A model generated the notes under the pieces. The model searched no databases, was not told the DNA's origin, and was given only the letters and a program-made list of their open reading frames with translations. DNA of 64,000 nucleotides from Methylicorpusculum oleiharenae (lineage in GTDB: Bacteria; Pseudomonadota; Gammaproteobacteria; Methylococcales; Methylomonadaceae): positions 2,758,492 to 2,822,491 of the forward strand of contig NZ_WUTY02000001.1 in the NCBI RefSeq assembly GCF_009828925.2. The letters run 5' to 3'. The first letter of the stretch is position 1, and each line of letters starts with the position of its first letter. A program made the translations under genes and the position numbers. Positions 8,574-18,483 of the stretch are shown in pieces.

Positions 8574-11252
8574 TTATAAGCGCCAGGGTGCAGGGCTGTC
8601 TGGGTTGATGCCGTACTGGGTTATAGCGTTTTTAACTGTGGTCAATTCAATTTCTCCGGCATCAGCAAGGCTTTTTAATGCAGTTACCACAATATGATAC
8701 CGGTTGACTTCAAAGAAACGGCGCAACGCTTCGCGGCTGTCGGATCTTCCAAAGCCATCCGTACCCAAGACTGTGTAAGGAGCTGAAATATATGGACGAA
8801 TTTGATCGGCAAAAAGACGAATATAATCAGTTGCTGCAACAATAGGACCTTTGGCATTTTCCAGGCACTGTTTGACGTGGGGTTTGAGAGGGGTTTCAGT
8901 AGGATGCAGGCGATTCCAGCGATCACATGATTGACCATCTCTTGCTAATTCAGTAAAACTTGGACAACTCCATAAATCCGCTTCAACTTTCCAGTCCGCT
9001 TTAAGCAATTCCGCAGCTGCAACCACTTCTCTGAATATGGTTCCCGAACCCAGTAATTGAACGCGGGGTGCTTTGCTCTTGCCGCCTGGTTTGAACAAAT
9101 ACATACCTTTAAGAATATCCTGTTCGATACCTTGCGGCATCGCCGGATGTTCATAGTTTTCGTTCATGACCGTCAGGTAATAAAAGATATCTTCCTGTTC
9201 GGCGTACATCCTGCGCATACCGTCCTGAATAATGACGACGACTTCGTAGGCGTAAGTGGGGTCATAGGAAACGCAGTTCGGAACGGAGCTGGCAAAAATA
9301 TGACTGTGTCCGTCTTCATGCTGTAAACCTTCTCCGTTTAAGGTTGTTCTGCCAGCGGTGCCGCCCAGCAGGAAACCGCGCGTGCGTTGATCGGCTGCTG
9401 CCCAGATCAAATCGCCTATCCGCTGGAATCCGAACATTGAATAAAAAATGAAAAACGGAATTAATGGAACATTGTGTGTCGAATAAGATGTACCGGCTGC
9501 AATCCAGTCACAGATTCCGCCCGCTTCATTGATGCCTTCCTGTAAAACCTGTCCGTGTTTGGATTCTTTGTAAAACATCAACTGATCGGCATCCTGCGGG
9601 GTATAAAGTTGACCGACCTGAGACCAGATGCCCAGTTGTCTGAACATGCCTTCCATACCAAAGGTGCGCGATTCGTCGGGCACGATCGGAACAATGCGGT
9701 TGCCGATGTTTTTGTCCTTGACCAGGATGTTTAGCATGCGCACAAAAGCCATGGTCGTGGAAATTTCTCGCCCTTCGCCGGTGCTTTCCAGCAAGGATTT
9801 AAAGGTATCCAGAACTGGAATTTCAAGCGGTGTGGACTTTGCTCTTCTGTTGGGCAGAAAGCCTCCAAGTTCTTCGCGGCGTTTACGCATATACGCCATT
9901 TCTTTGGAGTCTTCGGCAAATTTCAGATAAGGCAATTTTTCAAGATCTTCTTCATCAATGGGGAGTTCGTAACGTTCTCTGAAACGTTTTAACGAATCGC
10001 CGCTCATTTTCTTTTGTTGATGCGAGGTGTTTTGCGCTTCGCCCGATTCACCCATTGAATAGCCTTTGATGGTCTTGGCTAAAATGACGGTAGGTTGACC
10101 TTTATAATTTATAGCGGCATTAAATGCGGCATATATTTTCATCGGATCATGTCCGCCCCGATTGAGCTGCCAAATATCCAGATCGGATAAATCTGCGACC
10201 ATCGCTTTCAGTTCAGGTGTATTGAAAAAATATTCGCGGACGTATGCGCCGTCTTTAGCTTTAAAAGTCTGGTAGTCACCGTCAACGCATTCCATCATGC
10301 GTTTGACCAGTAAGCCGTCCTTGTCTCTCGCGAAGAGCGAATCCCAATGGCGGCCCCATATGACTTTGATGACATTCCAGCCGGCGCCTCTAAACGTGCT
10401 TTCAAGTTCCTGAATAATTTTGCCGTTGCCTCGTACCGGTCCGTCCAGACGTTGCAGATTGCAATTGACGACAAAAATGAGATTATCGAGTTTTTCCCGT
10501 CCCGCCATGCCGATAGCGCCTAGCGATTCAGGTTCGTCAGTTTCGCCGTCTCCCAGGAAACTCCAGACCTTACGACCTTCGGTTTGGGCAAATCCGCGAT
10601 CTTGCAGGTAGCGCATAAAACGAGCCTGATAAATCGACATAATGGGTCCCAGGCCCATCGAGACAGTTGGAAATTGCCAGAATTCGGGCATTAACCAGGG
10701 ATGCGGATAAGAAGACAAGCCATTTCCATCAACTTCCTGCCGGAAACGATCCAATTGTTCTTCGTTTAGACGGCCCAGCAGATAAGCGCGGGCATAATCA
10801 CCCGGTGCCGAATGCCCCTGGATATAGACAAGATCCCCGTCATTAGTCTCTGATGCACCCCGCCAAAAATGGTTGTGACCAATGTCATAAAGGGTTGCCG
10901 CCGATGCGAAACTGGCGATATGGCCGCCGACATTACTATATTTATTGGCTCTCAGTACCATCATCATGGCATTCCAGCGTATATAGGACCGGATCCGCCG
11001 CTCGATCGTTATGTCTCCGGGAAACTGTATTTGCTGGTCTAGGGAAATAGTATTGATGTAGGCGGTATTTGCGCTGAAAGGAATTTGTGACCCGGATTGG
11101 CGGGCTTTTGCCACTAATTTCTCAATGAGATATTGGGCTCTATCCTTGCCTTCATGTTCCAGAACCGCATCAAGTGCATCAATCCATTCCTGAGTTTCTA
11201 CTGGATCAATATCTTCCTGTTCACTAACCGCAGGGATGGTGTTATTTGTCAT
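8574..11252 (-). CDS. aceE: Pyruvate dehydrogenase E1 (homodimeric)
   Basis: An 892-residue thiamine-diphosphate enzyme that decarboxylates pyruvate and transfers acetyl groups to E2 lipoyl lysines. The length fits the homodimeric gammaproteobacterial type (about 885-890). The ThDP/Mg motif is GDGETDEPESLGAI...NCN. GHSAPGDYARAYLLGRL and GFGRSDSREALRRFFEV are also typical. GGAGCT precedes the ATG at 11252. It is first in the operon aceE-aceF-lpdA-purN, behind a promoter whose spacer contains a perfect palindrome (11305-11322). Identification is secure. Confidence 0.97.
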   Translation of the reverse strand: MTNNTIPAVSEQEDIDPVETQEWIDALDAVLEHEGKDRAQYLIEKLVAKARQSGSQIPFSANTAYINTISLDQQIQFPGDITIERRIRSYIRWNAMMMVLRANKYSNVGGHIASFASAATLYDIGHNHFWRGASETNDGDLVYIQGHSAPGDYARAYLLGRLNEEQLDRFRQEVDGNGLSSYPHPWLMPEFWQFPTVSMGLGPIMSIYQARFMRYLQDRGFAQTEGRKVWSFLGDGETDEPESLGAIGMAGREKLDNLIFVVNCNLQRLDGPVRGNGKIIQELESTFRGAGWNVIKVIWGRHWDSLFARDKDGLLVKRMMECVDGDYQTFKAKDGAYVREYFFNTPELKAMVADLSDLDIWQLNRGGHDPMKIYAAFNAAINYKGQPTVILAKTIKGYSMGESGEAQNTSHQQKKMSGDSLKRFRERYELPIDEEDLEKLPYLKFAEDSKEMAYMRKRREELGGFLPNRRAKSTPLEIPVLDTFKSLLESTGEGREISTTMAFVRMLNILVKDKNIGNRIVPIVPDESRTFGMEGMFRQLGIWSQVGQLYTPQDADQLMFYKESKHGQVLQEGINEAGGICDWIAAGTSYSTHNVPLIPFFIFYSMFGFQRIGDLIWAAADQRTRGFLLGGTAGRTTLNGEGLQHEDGHSHIFASSVPNCVSYDPTYAYEVVVIIQDGMRRMYAEQEDIFYYLTVMNENYEHPAMPQGIEQDILKGMYLFKPGGKSKAPRVQLLGSGTIFREVVAAAELLKADWKVEADLWSCPSFTELARDGQSCDRWNRLHPTETPLKPHVKQCLENAKGPIVAATDYIRLFADQIRPYISAPYTVLGTDGFGRSDSREALRRFFEVNRYHIVVTALKSLADAGEIELTTVKNAITQYGINPDSPAPWRL

Positions 11253-11301
11253 TTATTTTTAGCTCCATCGTCAGACGCGATATCTGATTTTGTGTCAGAG
11301 T

Positions 11302-11331
11302 TTTATACTCCGCGCGGAGTATAGTTGTAAA
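11302..11331 (-). promoter_or_regulatory. aceE promoter with palindromic operator in the spacer
   Basis: On the minus strand a -35 TTTACA (11331-11326) and a -10 TATAAA (11307-11302) are separated by 18 bp. Each matches the sigma70 consensus at 5 of 6 positions. A perfect 18-bp palindrome, ATACTCCGCGCGGAGTAT (11305-11322), fills the spacer and overlaps the -10. This is a typical position for a repressor or a MerR-like activator. It does not resemble the enterobacterial PdhR site. Transcription would start near 11295, giving a leader of about 43 nt. Confidence 0.6.
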
Positions 11332-11426
11332 TTTTACGTGGTTAAATCGCAGCCGATTCTTATTGGTTTAGTTAAAAATAACATCAAAGAACCGGCAATG
11401 GTTTTTAAGCGCGATAGTATAAACCA

Positions 11427-12725
11427 TTAACGCCCGCTAATGGCTATCACATCGCGTTTGGCGGGTCCTTTATACAATTGTCTCGGGCGGCCGATTTTTT
11501 GTTCTTTATCGGAAATCATTTCATCCCAGTGAGCAATCCAGCCTACGGATCTGGCCATTGCAAAGATAGCGGTGAACATGACTGTAGGTATGCCCAGCGC
11601 GCGCATCACAATGCCGGAATAGAAGTCGACATTAGGATACAGCTTCTTTTCAATGAAATAATCATCTTCCAGAGCAATGCGTTCCAGTTCAAGTGCGAGT
11701 TCAAACAGAGGATCATCGTGCAGTCCCAGTTCGGTAAGCACTTCATGACAGGTATTGCGCATCAGTTTGGCGCGCGGGTCATGGTTTTTATAAACGCGGT
11801 GGCCGAAGCCCATTAGCCGGAAAGGATCATTTTTATCCTTGGCGCGTTTTATGAATTCGCCAATTTTTGATTTATCACCGATTTCCTCGAGCATTCTCAA
11901 GACGGCTTCGTTCGCCCCGCCGTGAGCGGCACCCCATAAACAGGCAATACCGGAAGTGATGCAGGCGTAGGGATTGGCGCCGCTGGAACCCGCCAAACGG
12001 ACCGTCGAGGTCGATGCGTTTTGTTCATGATCAGCATGAAGAATCATGATTCTGTCCATCGCTCTGACCAGAACAGGATTTTGAACATAATCCTCACAAG
12101 GCGTGGCATGCATCATGTGCATGAAGTTTTCAACGTAGCCCAAACGATTTTGTGGGTACATGAAAGGCATGCCGGTGCTGTAACGATGACTCATGGCAAC
12201 GATGGTCGGCATTTTGGCAATCAATCGAATAGCCGATAAATTACGGTCAATCGGGCATCTGATATCCAGTTCATGATGGTAGAAAGCGGATAATGCACCC
12301 ACGACCGCTACTATGGTTGCCATAGGGTGAGCATCACGTCTAAAGCCTTTGTAGAAGTTGGTCAGTTGGTCATGCACCATGGTGTGATACGTAACTTCCT
12401 TAACGAAGCCCTGCATTTCTCTACCGGTAGGTAACTCGCTTTTAAGCAGCAGGTAACACACTTCCAGAAAGTCACATTTTTCCGCGAGCTGTTCAATTGG
12501 GTAGCCCCGGTACAGCAGAACGCCTTGGTCGCCATCTATATAGGTGATGGTGGAACTGCAACTTGCGGTTGAAGTGAAGCCTGGGTCGTACGTGAACATA
12601 CCGGTTTTTTGGCTTAGCGTTCGTATATCGATCACATCGGGCCCTATGGTTCCCGATAAAACGGGCAGTTCACAAGACGTTTTCGTGGTTTCGTTCTGTA
12701 AAATTACATGGTTATCATCAGTCAT
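11427..12725 (-). CDS. gltA: Citrate synthase (type II)
   Basis: 432 residues. It condenses acetyl-CoA with oxaloacetate at entry to the TCA cycle. Catalytic regions are [18 protein letters not shown] and [14 protein letters not shown] (His), with [12 protein letters not shown] and RPRQLYKGP near the C-terminus. The N-terminal domain carries the [25 protein letters not shown] region of the NADH-sensitive hexameric gammaproteobacterial enzyme. AAGGGC precedes the start. It lies on the same strand as the PDH operon but 174 bp upstream of aceE, and is probably transcribed separately. Identification is secure. Confidence 0.97.
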   Translation of the reverse strand: MTDDNHVILQNETTKTSCELPVLSGTIGPDVIDIRTLSQKTGMFTYDPGFTSTASCSSTITYIDGDQGVLLYRGYPIEQLAEKCDFLEVCYLLLKSELPTGREMQGFVKEVTYHTMVHDQLTNFYKGFRRDAHPMATIVAVVGALSAFYHHELDIRCPIDRNLSAIRLIAKMPTIVAMSHRYSTGMPFMYPQNRLGYVENFMHMMHATPCEDYVQNPVLVRAMDRIMILHADHEQNASTSTVRLAGSSGANPYACITSGIACLWGAAHGGANEAVLRMLEEIGDKSKIGEFIKRAKDKNDPFRLMGFGHRVYKNHDPRAKLMRNTCHEVLTELGLHDDPLFELALELERIALEDDYFIEKKLYPNVDFYSGIVMRALGIPTVMFTAIFAMARSVGWIAHWDEMISDKEQKIGRPRQLYKGPAKRDVIAISGR

Positions 12726-12835
12726 GGCATAGCCCTTCTGGTTAAGTATTCGTATGTCATCCGGCCCCGGTCGGTCTGACCGCGTTCGGATGAGTTATTA
12801 CCCATTACATTTTGTTAGCTGAATAATTCCGTTTG

Positions 12836-12858
12836 ATTCAAAGCGGGCGAGTAGTTAC
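12836..12858 (-). repeat. Family A end fragment (A2)
   Basis: 23 bp, including GGGCGAGTAGTTAC, match the right end of copy A3 (39038-39060). Only this terminal fragment is present, between eda and gltA. It may be a decayed insertion. Confidence 0.6.
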
Positions 12859-12884
12859 CAAAAATGTTTAATTCTCTGGAACTA

Positions 12885-13529
12885 TTACACGGCATTTGCT
12901 ATGGCTGTTTTAGCCAGTTCTGTTATTTTTTGCCAGTTTTTGGTAGAGACGGCTTCATCGGGCGCAAGCCAGGAACCGCCTACGCACGCTACATTGGGTA
13001 GTTTCAAATACTCGTTGTAGTTATCCGCCGATATGCCGCCGGTGGGGCAAAAAGTAGCAGCAGGAATAGGGCCAGCGATGCCTTTTAACATATTGACGCC
13101 GCCCGCTGCAGAAGCAGGGAAAAATTTGAAATGGTCCAGGCCATATTCCATGCCCATCATTAGTTCGGATAACGTTGAAATGCCGGGTATCAGCGCAATC
13201 CTGCTTTTACAGGCGGCTTCCAACAGTCGAGGCGTAAGTCCGGGGCTGATGGCAAATACGGCACCTGCCTCTTCAGCGGCGGCTAATTGTTCGGGAGTCA
13301 GAATAGTGCCTGCTCCGACAATGGCGTCTTTGACATGGGTGCTGATTTCCTTGATAGCCTCAAGTGCAACAGGTGTGCGCAGCGTAATTTCAAGCACTCT
13401 TATGCCGCCTGCGACCAGGGCTTTAGCCAGAGGAACGGCATCTTCCAGTTGTTTAATGACCATTACGGGCATTACCGGTCCGGCGCTAAGAACATCTTTA
13501 GGATTGATTTTCCAGTTAATTTGATTCAT
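12885..13529 (-). CDS. eda: KDPG aldolase
   Basis: A 214-residue class I aldolase that cleaves 2-keto-3-deoxy-6-phosphogluconate to pyruvate and glyceraldehyde-3-P. The family features are GIRVLEITLRTPVALEAI, VGAGTILTPEQLAAAEEAGA (Glu) and the Schiff-base lysine in HFKFFPASAAGG. FCPTGGISADNYNEYL binds phosphate. It lies 205 bp downstream of edd in the zwf-edd-eda order, the usual arrangement of an Entner-Doudoroff locus. No regulator (HexR) is in the window. Identification is secure. Confidence 0.96.
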   Translation of the reverse strand: MNQINWKINPKDVLSAGPVMPVMVIKQLEDAVPLAKALVAGGIRVLEITLRTPVALEAIKEISTHVKDAIVGAGTILTPEQLAAAEEAGAVFAISPGLTPRLLEAACKSRIALIPGISTLSELMMGMEYGLDHFKFFPASAAGGVNMLKGIAGPIPAATFCPTGGISADNYNEYLKLPNVACVGGSWLAPDEAVSTKNWQKITELAKTAIANAV

Positions 13530-13734
13530 TCGGTTCCGTATTTCAGAAAGTTAAATTATTCAGTTCGCTGTGTTTGCAAAATGACGCAGCATCCTTCAAT
13601 TTTGATTCATCAAGCCTTCAAAAAGAGCTATTCAAGCTTCCACTATCAGAAGATAAGTGGGGCGAGTAAAAGTTCATGTCGCCGGTATTATTAAGGCTTG
13701 GATTCTGTTCCATGAGTTTTTTTAGTTTCCTGAG

Positions 13735-15555
13735 TTAATCATTGAAAAATAAATTGCTGGCACCATTTTCCGCCGAAGTGGCATTTAGACGGAAACCGGC
13801 AAATAACTCGCGGCCCATGCCATGATGGTGATCTTTAGCAGAGTTGATAGCCGGTTTGCGAGCGTTGAATTCGGCTTTATCGATCAATACGTTGATTTCG
13901 CCTGTTTGCGTATTCAAATGGATGATATCTCCGTTCCTTACTTTCGCAAGAGGGCCGCCATCGGCACATTCCGGGCACATATGAATGGCTGAAGGTACCT
14001 TGCCGGATGCGCCTGACATTCTGCCGTCAGTGACCAAGGCAACCTTAAATCCTTTGTCCTGCAGTGAGCCCAAAGGCGGAGTCAGCTTATGCAATTCAGG
14101 CATGCCGTTTGATTTAGGACCTTGAAACCGGATGACCGCGATAAAGTCTTTCTCCAATTCGCCGCGTTTGAAAGCAGCCATCAGATCATCCTGATCATCA
14201 AATACCAAGGCTGGCGCTTCGACAATTTGATGTTCTTTGGCAACTGCGGAAATCTTTGAAATGCCTCGGCCCAAATTGCCGTGCATGACATGCAAGCCAC
14301 CGCCTTCGGCAAAAGGACTGGCAACAGAGCTGATCACTTCAGGGTCTAAAGATGCTTTAGGGGAGGGTTCCCAAGTGAGTTTGCCATCAATCACTTTGGG
14401 CTCTTGCGTATAGTTACTCAAGCCGGGTTTATCAGCAATCGTGATGATGTCTTCATGGAGCAAGCCGTTAGCCAGCAATTCGCCAATCAAGACACCCATG
14501 CCGCCTGCAGCCTGAAAATGGTTAACATCGGCCGGACCATTCGGGTAGATCTTAGCGAGCAACGGCACGGCACGCGAAAGCTGATCAAAATCATCCCAGT
14601 TCAAAATAATGCCTGCGGCGCGAGCGATAGCGACCAAATGCATGGTGTGGTTGGTTGAACCGCCCGTTGCCAGAAGACCGATAACCGCGTTGAGTATTGC
14701 TTTTTCGTTGATCAAATGCCCTATAGGTCTGAAGTCATTACCTTGAGCGGTAAATTTCAGTACCTGTCTGGCAGCTGCCTTGGTGAGTTCATCTCTTATC
14801 GGTGTATAAGGGTTGACGAATGAACTGCCAGGTAAATGCAAGCCCATGATTTCGACCATCATCTGATTGCTGTTGGCCGTGCCGTAAAAAGTACAGGTGC
14901 CGGGGCCATGGTAAGATTTGGATTCCGATTCCAGCAATTCCTGACGGCTGATTTTTCCTTCTGCAAATTTTTGCCTTGCCCGCGCTTTTTCCTTGTTGGT
15001 TATACCGCTGGTCATTGGGCCGGCGGGAACAAAAACAGCAGGAAGATGACCAAAAGTGAGTGCGCCGATCAACAGGCCAGGGACAATTTTGTCGCAAACG
15101 CCCAGATAAAGCGCTGCATCGAACATGTTGTGGCTCAGGCCAATTGCGGTTGCCATCGCGATCACATCGCGGCTGAACAAGGATAATTCCATGCCGGGTT
15201 GGCCTTGGGTCACCCCGTCGCACATTGCCGGAACGCCTGATGCAAATTGAGCAATGCCGCCGGCTTCGCTGATGGCCGCTTTGATCAATGCAGGGGCGTC
15301 TTTGTACGGTTCATGCGCAGACAACATATCGTTGTAAGAGGAAATAATGGCGACATTGGCTTTTTTTGTCGCGGCCAAATCGATTTTTTCACTGGCAGAA
15401 CACGCTGCAAAGCCATGAGCTAAGTTTCCGCAACCGAGGCTTCCCCGCGATGGGCCGTCCGATACCGCAGAATCAATTCGGGCCAGATAGACTGCGCGGG
15501 TTTCGCGGCTGCGTTTTATCACATCCTGAGTAACTTTTTCTAATACCGAGTGCAT
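13735..15555 (-). CDS. edd: 6-Phosphogluconate dehydratase
   Basis: A 606-residue IlvD/Edd-family 4Fe-4S dehydratase converting 6-phosphogluconate to KDPG. Signatures are [31 protein letters not shown] (cluster cysteine), [19 protein letters not shown] and [21 protein letters not shown]. Full family length. A GAAGGAAG ribosome site precedes the ATG at 15555, and a small GCCGC-TTTT-GCGGC hairpin (15575-15588) sits just upstream of it. It lies between zwf and eda. Identification is secure. Confidence 0.96.
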   Translation of the reverse strand: MHSVLEKVTQDVIKRSRETRAVYLARIDSAVSDGPSRGSLGCGNLAHGFAACSASEKIDLAATKKANVAIISSYNDMLSAHEPYKDAPALIKAAISEAGGIAQFASGVPAMCDGVTQGQPGMELSLFSRDVIAMATAIGLSHNMFDAALYLGVCDKIVPGLLIGALTFGHLPAVFVPAGPMTSGITNKEKARARQKFAEGKISRQELLESESKSYHGPGTCTFYGTANSNQMMVEIMGLHLPGSSFVNPYTPIRDELTKAAARQVLKFTAQGNDFRPIGHLINEKAILNAVIGLLATGGSTNHTMHLVAIARAAGIILNWDDFDQLSRAVPLLAKIYPNGPADVNHFQAAGGMGVLIGELLANGLLHEDIITIADKPGLSNYTQEPKVIDGKLTWEPSPKASLDPEVISSVASPFAEGGGLHVMHGNLGRGISKISAVAKEHQIVEAPALVFDDQDDLMAAFKRGELEKDFIAVIRFQGPKSNGMPELHKLTPPLGSLQDKGFKVALVTDGRMSGASGKVPSAIHMCPECADGGPLAKVRNGDIIHLNTQTGEINVLIDKAEFNARKPAINSAKDHHHGMGRELFAGFRLNATSAENGASNLFFND

Positions 15556-15758
15556 AGCTTACTTCCTTCGATTGGCCGCTTTTGCGGCTCTATAAACAAG
15601 CGTTGTTATAACGAACGATTCAATTTTATCTTACAGGATTTTATTTAATCAGTTCTTTCTTACCATATACAAACTTTATAGGATATATAGCTTATTTGTC
15701 TTCCTGTCCTTTTAGTCTCCTGAATATGACAAAGGGCCGGTTTAACTGATCTTTCTGC

Positions 15759-17225
15759 TCAGCCTTCCCACGCTCTTCCATCCTGGGCCAGAAGAGAATC
15801 CGAAGCAATGGGCCCCCAGGTTCCTGCCGGGTAAGATATGGGCGATTCAAGCAGGTGGGTCCATGCATTCTGAATTGAGTCAATCCACGTCCAGGCCTGT
15901 TCGATCTCTTCACGGCTGAGAAATAGCGTAGGGTTACCCCGCATGGCCTCCAGCACTAATTTCTCATATCCGCCAAAAATACGGCTATTTTTAAATGTTT
16001 CTGAAAAGCTGAGATCCAGCTTGGTTTTTTGCAGTTTGATGTTTTCGTCAATCCCAGGAATCTTGTTTAACACCTGAATTTCAACGCCCTCATTCGGTTG
16101 CAAATGAATAATAAGTTTATTGGGAGGCAATTCGCGATAACTGTCTCTAAAAATATTGTGCGGCAGGCGTTTGAAGTTGATGACAATTTCAGTTCTTTTG
16201 CCGTTCATCCGTTTACCCGTCCGCAAGTAAAAAGGCACTCCGGCCCAGCGCCAGTTGTCGATATCAACCCTCAGTGCGACAAAGCTTTCGGTGATACTTT
16301 TTGTGTTGGCGCCTTCTTCCTCAAGATAACCGGGTACCGGTTTGCCTTTCATGTAACCCGCCGTGTATTGGCCGCGTACCGTTTTCTCTTTGACATTCTT
16401 GGCGGTGATCGGACGCAGTGCTTTTAGCACTTTAATTTTTTCGCTATGAATACTTTGGGCTTCGAGAGTGGCGGGAGGCTCCATGGCAACAAAAGTCAAT
16501 ATTTGCAGTAAATGATTTTGCAGCATATCCCGCAGTTGTCCGGTGTGATCGAAATATTCCCATCGGCCTTCAATCCCGACTTCCTCTGCCACGGTAATCT
16601 GTACATGGTCGATGGTGTTGTGATCCCAGTTGGTTGTAAAAATCGAATTGGCAAAGCGAAGTGCCAGTAAATTGAGTACCGTTTCTTTGCCTAGATAGTG
16701 ATCGATTCTAAAAACCTGATCTTCCTTGAATACCTTGGCCACTTCATCATTGATCTCACGGGAAGACTTAAGGTCATGACCAATCGGTTTCTCCATTACC
16801 ATTCTGGAGGTGCTGCTCAAAACGCCTGATTGATCAAGCCCTTGGCAGATGTTTTTGAAAAGCACAGGCGACACGGCAAAATAGTTGACCATGACGCGCT
16901 TCGAATGATCAACGAAATCTTGAAGCTTGGAATATTGATCCATTTGAGTCAGATCAATCTGCAAATATGACAGCCGTGATGAAAATCGTTTCCAGACGGC
17001 CTCATCCAGTTCCGTGTTTAGAAACTCCTGCAAGCTTTTATGAGCGATCTCAATAAAACCGGGTGAATCCAGTTCCATTCTATCGATACCGATGATACAC
17101 GTTTCAGGTTCAATAAAATTGGATAGCTCGAGACGGTACAGACAAGTCAGTAATTTACGTCTGGATAAGTCGCCTAGTGCACCGTATATGACCAAGTCGC
17201 AAGGATTATAAGTTTTTGATGACAT
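15759..17225 (-). CDS. zwf: Glucose-6-phosphate 1-dehydrogenase
   Basis: 488 residues. It oxidises glucose-6-P to 6-phosphogluconolactone with NAD(P). The dinucleotide site is near the start (IYGALGDLSRRKLLTCLYRL) and the substrate/catalytic motif is FRIDHYLGKETVLNLLALRF. YLRTGKRM and YEKLVLEAMRGNPTLFLSREE are also typical. No strong ribosome site precedes the ATG. The phosphogluconolactonase gene (pgl) commonly found beside zwf is absent here. The gene feeds edd and eda downstream, or the ribulose monophosphate cycle if this is a methanotroph. Identification is secure. Confidence 0.97.
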   Translation of the reverse strand: MSSKTYNPCDLVIYGALGDLSRRKLLTCLYRLELSNFIEPETCIIGIDRMELDSPGFIEIAHKSLQEFLNTELDEAVWKRFSSRLSYLQIDLTQMDQYSKLQDFVDHSKRVMVNYFAVSPVLFKNICQGLDQSGVLSSTSRMVMEKPIGHDLKSSREINDEVAKVFKEDQVFRIDHYLGKETVLNLLALRFANSIFTTNWDHNTIDHVQITVAEEVGIEGRWEYFDHTGQLRDMLQNHLLQILTFVAMEPPATLEAQSIHSEKIKVLKALRPITAKNVKEKTVRGQYTAGYMKGKPVPGYLEEEGANTKSITESFVALRVDIDNWRWAGVPFYLRTGKRMNGKRTEIVINFKRLPHNIFRDSYRELPPNKLIIHLQPNEGVEIQVLNKIPGIDENIKLQKTKLDLSFSETFKNSRIFGGYEKLVLEAMRGNPTLFLSREEIEQAWTWIDSIQNAWTHLLESPISYPAGTWGPIASDSLLAQDGRAWEG

Positions 17226-17982
17226 TGTTTTGATACTGGAGAAAATTTTTGAGTTTTTAACGTACTAACAAGTTAAAAGGGGGAAACGTTTTAAAGCCAT
17301 CGACATCACGTATGCCACACTTTAGCAGTTTCATTTTTAGAGTTTTTACGAAAGTAAGAATTATTTGTTTTTTATAAGCAAAATGTAAACCATTTGTTAA
17401 TTGCTATTTTAACTCTATGTAAAAAAACCAGTTTTTACATCCGATAAACAATAGGTAGATTTGAGCGCTCTTCAACAAGCAGCAAATAATACATTTTATT
17501 AAAAATAATGCACCATAAGTTCGTTGGTGCTTCATTTTGGTGCATTCGTGCCGAGCTTGCTGTACGGCTGCATGCGGGTGATTGTTGTTAGAATGTTTCC
17601 AGTCTATTCAAGTTTTTTCAATGATGTTTGGTAATCACTCAGAGTAGGTCGGGTTGCCTGCTTTTCGCAACCCAACAATTAAAACCCTGGCTTTAAATGT
17701 TGGGTTGGCTATCGCCAACCGCAACCTACAGGGTGCAACACCTTTGCCTGGTTGTTTCGCTGAATAGTTACGATGTTTGTTTAATTTGCCAGGACGATCT
17801 ATAAGGCTTTACAGGTTCAAACCGTTTCTAAGCTGTGTGGGTTGGTTTCCGGGCTGGAATTAGATTTATTTTTTTGCCTTAAGACAGTAGAAATTTTTAA
17901 ACCGGGTCAATTCAGGTATAATTAGCAACTTTTTTAATTTGTTGCATGTGCAATTGATGATGGTGTTGAGAGGAATTTACTG
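17226..17982. other. Long intergenic region between zwf and purE
   Basis: 757 bp between divergent zwf and purE. It contains GGTGC-type inverted and direct motifs at 17509-17544 resembling NtrC sites, a palindromic repeat of family C at 17644-17729, and a likely purE promoter near 17917-17922 (TATAAT). Just after that -10, an inverted GCAAC/GTTGC pair lies in the purE leader (17925-17945). No open frame looks coding. Confidence 0.5.
17644..17729. repeat. Palindromic repeat, family C
   Basis: An 86-bp stretch starting GTAGGTCGGGTTGC and ending GCAACCTAC, with inner CAACCCAAC/GTTGGGTTGG arms. A shorter relative is at 39455-39491. GTAGGTTGGGTT...AACCCAACCTAC palindromes are common intergenic repeats in proteobacteria. 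Confidence 0.6.
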
Positions 17983-18483
17983 ATGGCCGGTGTTTTGGTC
18001 GGGATAATTATGGGGTCAACGTCTGACTGGGAAACAATGCGTCACGCGGCGGAAAAGCTTGAACAGTTAGGTATTTCTCACGAAGTTGAAGTGGTCTCCG
18101 CCCACCGGACACCGGACAAACTATTTAACTATGCCGAATCGGCCGAGGCAAGAGGGCTGGAAGTCATTATAGCCGGAGCAGGCGGGGCGGCTCATTTGCC
18201 GGGGATGGTGGCAGCCAAGACACTGGTTCCGGTATTAGGTGTTCCTGTGCAATCAAAAGCGCTCAGCGGCATGGATTCTTTGTTGTCTATTGTGCAAATG
18301 CCGGCAGGTATTCCAGTCGGCACCCTCGCGATTGGAAAAGCCGGTGCGATCAACGCAGCTTTGCTGGCGGCCGCTATAGTGGGCAATAAATGTCAGGAAC
18401 ATAAAGAGGCATTGCGCCAGTTCAGATTGCAACAGACTGATTCAGTGCTAGCTAATCCAGATCCGAGAGAATTCGATTTATGA
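17983..18483 (+). CDS. purE: N5-carboxyaminoimidazole ribonucleotide mutase
   Basis: 166 residues, class I PurE. It converts N5-CAIR made by PurK to CAIR in purine synthesis. Active-site motifs are [28 protein letters not shown] and [13 protein letters not shown], with [29 protein letters not shown] as the family hallmark. GAGAGGAA precedes the ATG. Its stop overlaps the start of purK (ATGA), so the two enzymes are translationally coupled. Identification is secure. Confidence 0.97.
   Translation: MAGVLVGIIMGSTSDWETMRHAAEKLEQLGISHEVEVVSAHRTPDKLFNYAESAEARGLEVIIAGAGGAAHLPGMVAAKTLVPVLGVPVQSKALSGMDSLLSIVQMPAGIPVGTLAIGKAGAINAALLAAAIVGNKCQEHKEALRQFRLQQTDSVLANPDPREFDL

Noticed and set aside
17509-17560. 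Sigma54 promoter near the NtrC-like motif before purE
   Set aside because: The best candidate (ending CGAGCTTGCT) lacks the GG of the -24 element and matches only half of TGGCAC.
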